Source: Clostridium sp. (GTDB lineage Bacteria > Bacillota > Clostridia > Lachnospirales > Lachnospiraceae). Taken from it: DNA of 64,000 nt. Below are positions 53,260 to 61,836 of this stretch, piece after piece (the first letter of the stretch is position 1; the number at the start of each line of letters is the position of its first letter). The translations under genes and the position numbers were made by a program. The notes below the pieces were generated by a model. That model was not told where the DNA came from. It searched no databases and saw nothing but the letters and a program-made list of their open reading frames with translations. The stretch is taken from NCBI GenBank assembly GCA_023664385.1, contig JAMPFU010000008.1, positions 1-64,000 on the forward strand, written 5' to 3'.

Positions 53260-53970
53260 TTATCTCACCTCAAACTTGTAACCCTTGCCCCAAACTGTAC
53301 TTATAGACCAGTTGTGGTTATCGTTTAGTTTCTCTCTCAGTCTTTTAATGTGAACGTCAACGGTACGGGAGTCGCCGATATATTCATACCCCCAAAGTCT
53401 GTCCAAAAGCTGGTCTCTTGTAAAAACCTGATTCGGCTTCTTTGCCAAAAAATATAACAGCTCTAATTCCTTCGGTGGCATTTCAATTTGCTGTCCCTCA
53501 AAAATGACGGTGTAATTTGTGATGTTTATGAGAAGCTCCTCGTATTCCACATAGTCTCCCTGATGGTCTGTCTCAATGGCGGCGTTTGTCATCTCAGGGG
53601 CAATAAGTGTACGGCGGAGCACTGCCTTTACTCTTGCGACAAGCTCATTTGAATCGAAGGGCTTAATCATGTAATCATCTGCACCGATTTTAAGCCCAAG
53701 CACCTTGTCAAAAACCTCGCCCTTTGCCGAGAGCATAATGATAGGCGTCTGCTTTGTTTTTCGTATCTCTGTGCACACCTCATAGCCGTCTATGTCAGGC
53801 AGCATAATATCTAACAGGATAAGATGAGGCTTGTAGGTTTTCTCAAGCATGAGCGCCTCCCTTCCCGTATAGGCTATCTCTGTGGAAAAACATTCCTTTA
53901 CAAGATAAAGAGAGATAAGCTCCGCAATATTTTCATCATCATCAACAATAAGTATTCTTTGTTTGTCCAT
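53260..53970 (-). CDS. OmpR/PhoB-family response regulator
   Basis: A 236-residue regulator with a receiver domain (RILIVDDDENIAELI; Asp in ILLDIMLPDIDGYE; Lys in IKPFDSNEL) and a C-terminal winged helix (LWGYEYIGDSRTVDVHIKRL...VWGKGYKFEV). The ATG at 53970 follows GGAGG. An in-frame ATG at 53997 lies inside mutS2 and is rejected. Order on the minus strand is mutS2, regulator (13-bp gap), kinase (2-bp gap), which implies one transcript. Confidence 0.93.
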   Translation of the reverse strand: MDKQRILIVDDDENIAELISLYLVKECFSTEIAYTGREALMLEKTYKPHLILLDIMLPDIDGYEVCTEIRKTKQTPIIMLSAKGEVFDKVLGLKIGADDYMIKPFDSNELVARVKAVLRRTLIAPEMTNAAIETDHQGDYVEYEELLINITNYTVIFEGQQIEMPPKELELLYFLAKKPNQVFTRDQLLDRLWGYEYIGDSRTVDVHIKRLREKLNDNHNWSISTVWGKGYKFEVR

Positions 53971-53983
53971 AAAAACCTCCGTT

Positions 53984-56473
53984 TTATAATTCCACAATGG
54001 TTACGCCGTGCTCGCCCTCCCCAAATTCGCCTGCCCGGAAGGATTTTACGAATTTGAGCCCTTTCAGATACCCATGGATGCCTGCTCTTAGGGCGCCTGT
54101 ACCTTTTCCATGTATAATGGTTACCTTGTCAATATGGGAAAGACAAGCGTCATCAAGAAATTTATCTATCTCCATAATGGCTTCATCAACCGTCATGCCC
54201 ATGACATTAAGCTCAGGTGAAAATGTCATAGCTTTGTTTATGGAGGTGCGCCCTGTGCTGTGGTTCTTGCCGCCAAGGGCAGGCTTTTTAGCCTTATACC
54301 CCGCTGCATCTGTGGTAAAGGACGGCTCGTTCACGATAAGAAGGTCACTTATGTGAATACGGGAGCTTAAAATGCCCATCTGTACGGTAACAGTTCCTTT
54401 TTGGTCAGGCAGTGTGCTAATTGTACCCTTGGCACCCATGCTTAAAACGTGAACCATATCACCGATATGAAAATCCTTCGGCTTATGTTCGCCTGTCTGC
54501 TTTGGCGCTTCGCTGTTTTTGTTATCGTAGTCCTTTAGCTTGCTGCGGAGCTTGCTCCTTTCCTGCTCCATTGATTTCATGTCCGCTTTTTCAGGATTGC
54601 TTCTCCATTTATTATAATCGCTGATTGTTTTATCTGCAATTTCCTTTGCCTCGTCAAGTATGCCTCTTGCCTCGGAACGTGCCTTCTCAAGAATTTCTGA
54701 TTTCTTTGCCTCCAGGGCTTCCTCTTTTTTCTGGAGGCTTCGCTTTAAATCCTCGATTTCCTTTTTGTACGTTTCAATTTCCTCCTTGTCACTGGAAATT
54801 GCCAGTTTGTCCTTTTCAAGCTCTGAAATTAATGTTTCCATATCAATTGCGTTATTGTCAAGCGTCATTTTTGCAGCTTCAATGATATCCTCGGAAAGTC
54901 CCAGCTTTTTTGATATTGCAAATGCGTTTGATTTGCCGGGAACGCCTATCATAAGCTTATATGTAGGCATAAGGGTTGCCACGTCAAACTCGCAGGAGGC
55001 ATTTTCCACGCCGTCGGTTGAGAGCGCAAAGGTTTTAAGCTCACTGTAATGTGTCGTCGCCATGCAGATTGCGCCCATATTTTTCAGATGATTTAAAATT
55101 GCAATTGCAAGCGCCGCACCCTCTACGGGGTCCGTTCCGCCGCCCAGCTCATCGAAAAGACAGAGGGAATCGAGCGTTGCGTGATTTACGATGTAAATAA
55201 TATTGCTCATATGTGAGGAAAATGTTGACAGGCTCTGTTCAATGCTCTGCTCATCTCCTATATCTGCAAAAACATCGTCAAATATGGCAAGTTCTGAGCC
55301 CTCCAATGCAGGTATGTGAAGCCCCGACTGTCCCATAAGCGTAAATAATCCAAGAGTTTTCAGTGATACGGTTTTTCCACCTGTGTTAGGTCCTGTCACA
55401 ATCAAAAGGGTAAAATCATCTCCCAGCCTTATATCAACTGGCACAACCGTATGCTTTTCCAAAAGGGGGTGCCTGCCGCTCTTTATGTGGATAACCTTGT
55501 CTGTGTTAAATATCGGCTCTACGGCATCCATGGACTTGGCAAGCTTCGCTCTTGCAAATATAAAGTCAAGCTCCGTAAGCACTTCTGTGTCAAAGGCAAT
55601 GTCGCCTGCGGCAGATGCTGCCATAGCACTTAGAGTTTCAAGTATCGCTTCTATTTCGGCAAGCTCTGCGCCCTCAAGCTCCTTTATTTCGTTGTTTAGA
55701 TTGACAATCGACATAGGCTCGATAAAAAGCGTAGAGCCTGTCTGGGATCTGTCGTGAATCATGCCTGGAAACTGTGCCCGGTACTCCTGCCTGACAGGAA
55801 TACAATATCTTCCGTTTCGCATTGTGATAAGGCTGTCCTGAAGCATGTCCCTTGTGGCGTCATCCTTTATAAGCTTTGAAAGCTGCTGGTGAAGCTTGTC
55901 GTTTGTAAGGCGTATGTCCCGTCTGATTTTTTTCAAGGCAGGCGATGCGTCGTCAGCAAATTCATTTTCGGAAAGGATGCATCTTTTTATCTCGGATGAT
56001 ATGTGGTTTAGTAGGACAAGCTGGTCAAATTTTTCCGTCAGACTGTCAAACAGCTTTTTTTCGCCTGTATCAGCAGGTGCAGATACATTGCCGTCATTGT
56101 CGTGGGAGGTTCCCTTGTTTTTTGCAGTGAGCACAGTGGTAAGGTCTGAGCCGTCCCCATATTTTTTTACAGTTTCTGCTGTAGTAAGAACGGAGGCAAC
56201 GTCAATCAGCTCCTTTGCCGTAAGCAAACCGTTTACCTCAAGCCGTTTTATGGAGGAGCCAATATCAGAGAGACCGGTAAATGATAGGTTGCCATGCATT
56301 TGCAGTCTGCGCAGGGCGTCCCTTGTTTCTGCCTGTAGTGCCTGTATGGTATTGATATCCTTTTTCGGCTTCATCCGGTCGCAGCGCCTTTTTGCCATCG
56401 GCGAGGCTGCGTACTCTGTGAGCATGGAAAGAATTTTGTTATATTCCAGTATTCTTAAGCTTCGTTTATTCAT
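53984..56473 (-). CDS. mutS2: MutS2 / RqcU family ATPase-endonuclease
   Basis: An 829-residue MutS2 protein. It has a MutS core and clamp region, an ABC ATPase with Walker A in VTGPNTGGKTVSLKT and LFDELGGGTDPVEGAALA, a long coiled coil (about 515-640), a KOW-like segment and a C-terminal Smr nuclease domain (LNVMGMTVDEAIMEIDKFLD, IIHGKGTGALRAGI). MutS2 suppresses recombination, and in Bacillus it splits collided ribosomes for quality control. The length is slightly above the usual 780-790, owing to an insertion at about residues 115-140 rich in Gly/Asp. It is the first gene of a minus-strand operon with a two-component system. Confidence 0.96.
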   Translation of the reverse strand: MNKRSLRILEYNKILSMLTEYAASPMAKRRCDRMKPKKDINTIQALQAETRDALRRLQMHGNLSFTGLSDIGSSIKRLEVNGLLTAKELIDVASVLTTAETVKKYGDGSDLTTVLTAKNKGTSHDNDGNVSAPADTGEKKLFDSLTEKFDQLVLLNHISSEIKRCILSENEFADDASPALKKIRRDIRLTNDKLHQQLSKLIKDDATRDMLQDSLITMRNGRYCIPVRQEYRAQFPGMIHDRSQTGSTLFIEPMSIVNLNNEIKELEGAELAEIEAILETLSAMAASAAGDIAFDTEVLTELDFIFARAKLAKSMDAVEPIFNTDKVIHIKSGRHPLLEKHTVVPVDIRLGDDFTLLIVTGPNTGGKTVSLKTLGLFTLMGQSGLHIPALEGSELAIFDDVFADIGDEQSIEQSLSTFSSHMSNIIYIVNHATLDSLCLFDELGGGTDPVEGAALAIAILNHLKNMGAICMATTHYSELKTFALSTDGVENASCEFDVATLMPTYKLMIGVPGKSNAFAISKKLGLSEDIIEAAKMTLDNNAIDMETLISELEKDKLAISSDKEEIETYKKEIEDLKRSLQKKEEALEAKKSEILEKARSEARGILDEAKEIADKTISDYNKWRSNPEKADMKSMEQERSKLRSKLKDYDNKNSEAPKQTGEHKPKDFHIGDMVHVLSMGAKGTISTLPDQKGTVTVQMGILSSRIHISDLLIVNEPSFTTDAAGYKAKKPALGGKNHSTGRTSINKAMTFSPELNVMGMTVDEAIMEIDKFLDDACLSHIDKVTIIHGKGTGALRAGIHGYLKGLKFVKSFRAGEFGEGEHGVTIVEL

Positions 56474-56715
56474 GGTATGATTTCCTTTTCTATCTTAACT
56501 AGGACGCTTCGTTTTCTATTGGCGGTGTCCTGCCAAGCTTCAAATTACAGTGCTAGGGGCACATTGTTTTCTACATACATTTTATAGTATATCAATGAAA
56601 ATATAAAGTAAAAGTTTATCAGAGGGTTTCCGTATAAATCTTAATTTCACTTGCGTTAATGGAAATATAATGGTATTTTGTTTTATATAAAGTTTTAAAG
56701 GGTTGGAGAGAAGAA

Positions 56716-57657
56716 ATGAATTATATTAATGAGCTTCGTGATGGAGATATGATTTCTGAGGTATATCTTTGCAAATCAAAACAGGATTTAAAAACTAAGG
56801 CTGGGAAAAGCTATTATTCCCTGAAATTACAGGATCAGACGGGGATGATTGACGCAAAAATATGGGAGCTGAATAATGGCATATCCCATTTTGAGGCAAT
56901 GGACTACATAAAGGTTGAGGCGCAGGTTACAACCTTTAATAATGCATTGCAATTAAATGTAAAGCGGGTGCGTGTGGCTGACGAGGGCGAATATGACCCT
57001 TCCGATTATATGCCGTGTACAAGTAAGAACATTGAGGAAATGTACAAGGAGCTGCTTCATATTGTTGACAGTATAACGGAGCCGCATCTCAAAAAGCTGC
57101 TCTACATGTTTTTTGTGGAGGATAAGGAGCTTGCTGAAAAATTTAAAAAACATTCTGCGGCAAAAACAATTCATCACGGCTTTGTGGGAGGCCTTTTGGA
57201 GCATTCATTATCTGTTGCAAAAATATGTGTTTTTTTGTCCGAGCATTATACGGTCTTGAACAGAGATTTGCTTGTGACGGCAGCACTTCTTCATGATATA
57301 GGAAAGCTTGAGGAAATTTCGCCGTTTCCTGAAAATGATTATACGGACGAGGGACAGCTTATCGGTCATATTGTGCTAGGCGCAATTATGGCGGGCAATA
57401 AAATCAAGGAGATACCGGGATTTCCCGAAACTCTTGCGGGTGAGCTGAAACACTGTATACTTGCACATCAGGGCGAGCTTGAATATGGTTCACCGAAAAA
57501 GCCTGAGATTATTGAGGCACTTGCCCTTTCCTTTGTTGATAATATGGACGCTAAGATAGAGTCATTTATTGAGGTGCTTCAGGCAAACAAGGATAAGAGT
57601 GGCTGGCTTGGATATAATAAGCTATTTGAAGCAAACGTGAGAGTGACGGACGAGTAA
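56716..57657 (+). CDS. yhaM: 3'-5' exoribonuclease YhaM
   Basis: A 313-residue protein with an N-terminal OB fold (residues about 12-95, LKTKAGKSYYSLKLQDQTG) and an HD domain. Metal-binding HHGFVGGLLEHSLSV and LLHDIGKLEEI motifs are visible. YhaM trims RNA 3' ends by a few nucleotides in Firmicutes and can act on single-stranded DNA. The length and order match B. subtilis YhaM. The ribosome site GGAGAG is adequate. The divergent mutS2 start lies 242 bp away across an AT-rich gap with no clear consensus promoter. Confidence 0.94.
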   Translation: MNYINELRDGDMISEVYLCKSKQDLKTKAGKSYYSLKLQDQTGMIDAKIWELNNGISHFEAMDYIKVEAQVTTFNNALQLNVKRVRVADEGEYDPSDYMPCTSKNIEEMYKELLHIVDSITEPHLKKLLYMFFVEDKELAEKFKKHSAAKTIHHGFVGGLLEHSLSVAKICVFLSEHYTVLNRDLLVTAALLHDIGKLEEISPFPENDYTDEGQLIGHIVLGAIMAGNKIKEIPGFPETLAGELKHCILAHQGELEYGSPKKPEIIEALALSFVDNMDAKIESFIEVLQANKDKSGWLGYNKLFEANVRVTDE

Positions 57658-57662
57658 AAGTA

Positions 57663-59447
57663 ATGATAAAAAATGATATTTATGAAATAACAATTGATGA
57701 TATTGGAAATGACGGCGAGGGAATCGGGCATGTGCTTGACCGCCAAAACGGACATAGCTTTGCAGTTTTTGTGAAGGATACCGTGATAGGGGATCAGGCA
57801 CGCATCCGTATTGTAAAGGCGAAAAAGACATATGCCTACGGAAGACTTGAGGAGCTCATTCTGCCGTCCCACTATAGAACGGAAGCTGTCTGTGACAAGG
57901 CAAGGCGCTGTGGTGGGTGTAGTCTTATGCATATGTCCTACGAAAAGCAGCTTGAATACAAATGGAATAAGGTTAAGTCCTGCCTTGAAAGAATAGGGGG
58001 CATCAGCAATGCTGAAACGATTATGGAGCCTGTCTGTGGGATGGATGCTCCATATTTTTACAGAAATAAAATGCAGCTTCCCGTAGGGAGGGACAAGGAC
58101 GGAAATATTGTCATAGGCTTTTATGCAGGCAGAACCCATGCCATCATCAATCTTGAAAAATGCTATATCGGACATGAGGTGAATGATTATATTATCAGGC
58201 ATGTAAGAAACTGGCTGGAGAATGTGGACGGAAGGACTGAGATAGTATACAACGAGGAAAATCATACAGGGCTTGTGCGCCATATCATGACGCGGGTCGG
58301 CTTTGCAACAGGCGAGCTTATGGTTTGCCTTGTGATAAATGCGGATCGTATGCCAAAGGAATATGAGGAGTCATTTGTAGATGCTGTTTGTGCAGCCGTC
58401 AAGGAGTATAATGGTATGCAAAGCGGGCAGGTTGAGTCTGCGGGTAAAGGAATAGATTGTGACGAAGTGACAGAGGGTGATGCACAGGGGAAACAGGTTG
58501 ACTCTGCAAGTAAGGAAATGATAGATTGTGGCGAAGTGACAGAATGTGATATGCAGGGGAAACAGGTTGAGCCTGCGAGTAAAGGGATAGATTGTGACGA
58601 AGTGGCAGAGCGTGATACGAAAGGAAAATGGGTTGACTCTGCGGGTAAAGGAATAGATTGTGACGAAGTGACAGAGGGTGGTACGCAGGGGAAACAGGTT
58701 GACTCTGCAAGTAAAGGAATGATAGATTGTGACGAAGCGACAGAGCGTGATATGTCAGGAAAACAGATTAGGCTGGCGAGCATATGCATAAATGTAAACA
58801 AAGAAAAGACGAATAAAATTTTAGGAGATAAATGTGTAACCCTTTATGGAAGGGATTATATTGAGGATTATATCGGCGACATTTTATTCAGAATTTCGCC
58901 CCTTTCCTTTTATCAGGTAAATCCTGTTCAGACAAAGGCAATCTATGATAAGGCAATAGAGTACGCTGGGCTTAAAGGCGATGAAACCGTGTGGGATATG
59001 TACTGTGGAATTGGGACCATATCACTTTCTCTTGCAAATAAGGCAAAGAAGGTCTATGGTGTGGAAATTATCCCTGCGGCTATTTGTGATGCGAAAGAAA
59101 ACGCAAGGATAAATCATATAAATAATGTTGAATTTTTCTGTGGAAAAGCTGAGACGGTTGTGCCTGAATTTTATCAGAGGGCAGGCGGCAGTGATGGAAA
59201 GCATCCTGACGTTATCGTTGTTGACCCGCCAAGAAAGGGTTGTGACGCCGTTCTTTTAGATACGATAGTGTCCATGGCGCCTGACCGTCTTGTATATGTA
59301 AGCTGCGACCCTGCAACTCTTGCAAGGGATGTGAAAGTGCTTTCGGAGAAGGGGTATGGGCTGAGGAAGGCGGCAGTATTTGATGCCTTTTGTCAGAGCG
59401 GACACGTGGAGGCAGTTTGCCTTTTATCACAAAAGGTCCCTGCTTAA
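57663..59447 (+). CDS. 23S rRNA (uracil-5-)-methyltransferase RlmD/RumA-like, with tandem-repeat insert
   Basis: This 594-residue SAM-dependent methyltransferase has a TRAM domain (ITIDDIGNDGEGIGHV), Fe-S cysteines in CDKARRCGGC and the later EKCYIG, the SAM site DMYCGIGTISLSLA, DPPRKGCD, and the nucleophile Cys548 in YVSCDPATLARDV. Family members are about 450 residues. The excess is an insert at about residues 256-372 made of five imperfect 22-23-residue repeats (each around SAGKGIDCDEVTEG), between the central domain and the methyltransferase domain. All catalytic parts are intact, so the enzyme is probably active with a flexible, acidic, Cys-bearing loop. It lies 5 bp after yhaM. Confidence 0.92.
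   Translation: MIKNDIYEITIDDIGNDGEGIGHVLDRQNGHSFAVFVKDTVIGDQARIRIVKAKKTYAYGRLEELILPSHYRTEAVCDKARRCGGCSLMHMSYEKQLEYKWNKVKSCLERIGGISNAETIMEPVCGMDAPYFYRNKMQLPVGRDKDGNIVIGFYAGRTHAIINLEKCYIGHEVNDYIIRHVRNWLENVDGRTEIVYNEENHTGLVRHIMTRVGFATGELMVCLVINADRMPKEYEESFVDAVCAAVKEYNGMQSGQVESAGKGIDCDEVTEGDAQGKQVDSASKEMIDCGEVTECDMQGKQVEPASKGIDCDEVAERDTKGKWVDSAGKGIDCDEVTEGGTQGKQVDSASKGMIDCDEATERDMSGKQIRLASICINVNKEKTNKILGDKCVTLYGRDYIEDYIGDILFRISPLSFYQVNPVQTKAIYDKAIEYAGLKGDETVWDMYCGIGTISLSLANKAKKVYGVEIIPAAICDAKENARINHINNVEFFCGKAETVVPEFYQRAGGSDGKHPDVIVVDPPRKGCDAVLLDTIVSMAPDRLVYVSCDPATLARDVKVLSEKGYGLRKAAVFDAFCQSGHVEAVCLLSQKVPA
58430..58780 (+). repeat. In-frame 66/69-bp tandem repeats inside the methyltransferase gene
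   Basis: Five units of 66 or 69 bp, each containing AATAGATTGTGACGAAGTGA or a close variant and ending near AGGGGAAACAGGTTGA, followed by a partial sixth. Unit differences are whole codons, so the reading frame is kept. Confidence 0.9.
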
Positions 59448-59498
59448 GCCGCTTTCAGGGCGCTTTTGATTAAAATCAGACAAGGAGAAAGAATAGAA

Positions 59499-60326
59499 AT
59501 GGAAGACATTAAAACCCCATCAAAAGAATTACTTGAGAAATATGAGAAACTGAAGGAGTATCTAAAATCATTGGAAAGTATTGCAGTCGCCTTTTCCAGT
59601 GGTGTGGATTCGACCTTTTTATTATTTGCAGCAAAGGAAGCCTTAGGAGATAATGTAATAGCAGTAACAGCAAGCTCATGTTCTTTTCCTAAAAGAGAAC
59701 TGAATGAAGCAACAAAATACTGCGAAGAAAATGGAATCAGACATGAGGTCTGTCAGTCAGAGGAACTTGAAATAGAAGGGTTTTCCCATAATCCGAAAAA
59801 CAGATGCTATCTTTGTAAGCATGAGCTGTTTGAAAAAATATTAAAAATTGCAGAACAAGAAGGCATCAAAGCTGTTGTAGAAGGCTCTAATCTTGATGAT
59901 AATGGTGATTACAGACCGGGACTTCAGGCGGTAGCAGAGCTTGATATAAAGAGTCCACTTAGGCATATAGGTTTTACAAAAGATGAAATAAGAGTATTGT
60001 CAAAATACCTGAATATTCCTACATGGAACAAACAGTCATTTGCCTGCCTTGCATCAAGATTTGTATATGGTGAAACAATATCAGAAGATAAGCTTTCTAT
60101 GGTAGATAAGGCAGAACAGCTATTGCTTGATTTGGGATTTCATCAGGTAAGAGTAAGGATTCATAATACGATTGCAAGAATAGAGATTATGCCCGAGGAG
60201 TTTGAGAAGCTGATTTCAGAAGAGATAAGGAATCAGATTATAAAAAGCTTTAAGGAATACGGTTTTAGCTATGTGACTATGGATATGATCGGATATAGAA
60301 CCGGCAGCATGAATGAAGTTTTGTAA
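59499..60326 (+). CDS. larE: LarE-type ATP-dependent sulfur transferase
   Basis: A 275-residue PP-loop pyrophosphatase that would adenylate and insert sulfur into the pyridinium precursor of the nickel-pincer nucleotide cofactor of lactate racemase. The PP-loop reads SSGVDST near residue 34. Cys103 and Cys106 (RCYLCK) plus Cys183 (FACLASR) are present. The C-x-x-C pair with the third Cys is the pattern of the [4Fe-4S]-dependent, catalytic LarE type rather than the single-Cys sacrificial type of L. plantarum. The ATG at 59499 follows AAGGAGA. larB, larC and larA are not in the window, so other sulfur-transfer roles are possible. Confidence 0.88.
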   Translation: MEDIKTPSKELLEKYEKLKEYLKSLESIAVAFSSGVDSTFLLFAAKEALGDNVIAVTASSCSFPKRELNEATKYCEENGIRHEVCQSEELEIEGFSHNPKNRCYLCKHELFEKILKIAEQEGIKAVVEGSNLDDNGDYRPGLQAVAELDIKSPLRHIGFTKDEIRVLSKYLNIPTWNKQSFACLASRFVYGETISEDKLSMVDKAEQLLLDLGFHQVRVRIHNTIARIEIMPEEFEKLISEEIRNQIIKSFKEYGFSYVTMDMIGYRTGSMNEVL

Positions 60327-60347
60327 TAGAAAGAAGTGACTAATAGT

Positions 60348-61376
60348 ATGGATGCTATTGATTATTTGGTGGCTAATAAAAATCTTCCGGACGAAGGTCT
60401 GTTGGAGGTATTGCAAACTGAACAATATGACGAGAAGCTATGTTATCATGCTGACAAGCTGAGAAGAATGATATACGGTGACGAGGTCTATCTACGAGGT
60501 CTGATTGAATTTACGAACTATTGTAAGAACAATTGTTATTATTGTGGGATTAGATGTGGAAATTCTAATATTTCAAGATATCGTATGACACAAGAAGAAA
60601 TTATGTCAGCATGTGAAAACGGGTACAGAATGGGCTTTCGCACTTTTGTACTTCAAGGTGGAGAGGATCCATATTTTACAGATGATAAAATATGTCAAAT
60701 TGTGTCGGGGATTAGAAATAAGTTCCCGGATTGTGCAATTACGCTTTCCATAGGAGAAAAAAATAAGGAGAGCTATCAGGCATATTATGATTCCGGGGCA
60801 AATCGTTATTTGTTGCGCCAAGAAAGTGCATCAGAACTGCTATATAGCAAATTGCATCCAAATGATATGAAAATAGAGAACAGGAAAAGATGTCTCTTTG
60901 AACTCAAGGATATAGGATATCAGGTAGGTGCCGGTTTTATGGTTGGAGCTCCGTTTCAAACAGTAGCGGATATCTTGATGGATTTACGTTTCCTGCAAGA
61001 GCTGGATCCTGATATGATAGGAATCGGACCGTTTATCTCACATAAAGATACTATTTTTTGTGAATACGAAAACGGCAGCTTGTCATTAACATTAAGATTA
61101 ATAGCAATACTGAGGCTGTTATTTCCACATGCACTGATTCCGGCAACTACTGCGCTTGGAACGATTCATCCCTTGGGAAGAGAATATGGACTTAAAGCTG
61201 GGGCTAATGTAGTTATGCCGAATTTGTCTCCGAAGGAGGTCCGGGAAAAGTATATGTTGTACGATAATAAGATTTGCATTCATGAAGATTCATCAGAGTG
61301 TGGAGATTGCACACAGAGAAGGGTAAGCAGTGTGGGGTATAAGGTTGTTACGGATATTGGAAATGTTAAGCGATAG
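60348..61376 (+). CDS. hydE: [FeFe]-hydrogenase maturase radical SAM protein HydE
   Basis: A 342-residue radical SAM enzyme. Cys59, Cys63 and Cys66 form the Cx3Cx2C cluster motif in NYCKNNCYYCGIRCGN. A C-terminal Cx7Cx2C motif (Cys310, Cys318, Cys321) matches the second cluster of HydE-type proteins. HydE acts on the complex-B precursor in building the H-cluster of [FeFe]-hydrogenase, together with HydF and HydG, none of which is here. The ATG at 60348 has only a weak upstream purine run, and a GTG at 60336 is an alternative start. The stop abuts a truncated SDR gene. Confidence 0.9.
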   Translation: MDAIDYLVANKNLPDEGLLEVLQTEQYDEKLCYHADKLRRMIYGDEVYLRGLIEFTNYCKNNCYYCGIRCGNSNISRYRMTQEEIMSACENGYRMGFRTFVLQGGEDPYFTDDKICQIVSGIRNKFPDCAITLSIGEKNKESYQAYYDSGANRYLLRQESASELLYSKLHPNDMKIENRKRCLFELKDIGYQVGAGFMVGAPFQTVADILMDLRFLQELDPDMIGIGPFISHKDTIFCEYENGSLSLTLRLIAILRLLFPHALIPATTALGTIHPLGREYGLKAGANVVMPNLSPKEVREKYMLYDNKICIHEDSSECGDCTQRRVSSVGYKVVTDIGNVKR

Positions 61377-61378
61377 AT

Positions 61379-61672
61379 ACTGCGTCCAAGCATGGAGTGA
61401 TTGGGCTTACTGAGCATACAGCTTTTATGTATTTGCATAAGGGGATTCGTGTAAATGCAATCTGTCCGGGAGCTATTAAAACGGATATGTCTGCAAACCA
61501 TGAGCAGGAAAGCGAGTTTGGCTTTAAGCGAGTTAAGGCGGGTATGGATTCAATTGTACCTTATGGAACTCCAAAGAATATTGCGGATGCAGTTATGTTT
61601 ATTACAAGTGATGATGCATCATTCATTACAGGAGCTTCTCTTGTAGTAGATGGAGGAATTTCATGTAATTAA
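61379..61672 (+). pseudogene. C-terminal remnant of a short-chain dehydrogenase/reductase
   Basis: The frame reads TASKHGVIGLTEHTA, then GIRVNAICPGAIKTDM and ends ITGASLVVDGGISCN, the standard C-terminal 98 residues of a classical SDR. The N-terminal part of about 150 residues, including the NAD-binding GxxxGxG and the catalytic Tyr, is missing. The remnant starts directly after where Tyr of YxxxK should be, at the HydE stop codon (61374-61376). It has no start codon with a ribosome site. It marks a deletion or insertion junction that joined hydE to the tail of the SDR gene. Confidence 0.85.
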
Positions 61673-61758
61673 GCAAGCTGACAGATGGTGAGAGAATTGA
61701 GCTGCATTCGTTTTAGTGCTATAAACAGAAGTTATAACTGATAAGAAGATATAGTGAT

Positions 61759-61787
61759 TAGACAGAATAAGTGTGGAATGATACTAT
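61759..61787 (+). promoter_or_regulatory. Candidate promoter of the LanC-like gene
   Basis: TAGACA (61759-61764), 17 bp, TACTAT (61782-61787). It is a weak match, but it is the only candidate in the 164-bp gap. A small CCTAC/GTAGG hairpin follows before the AGGAGG site. Confidence 0.4.
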
Positions 61788-61836
61788 TATTGCATAGAAA
61801 GCCTACTGAAAAAGTAGGAGAGCAGGAGGCGCATAG

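Noticed and set aside
57579-58283. A 234-codon minus-strand frame across yhaM and the rRNA methyltransferase
   Set aside because: It overlaps two well-supported genes on the opposite strand and has no recognisable domain or ribosome site.
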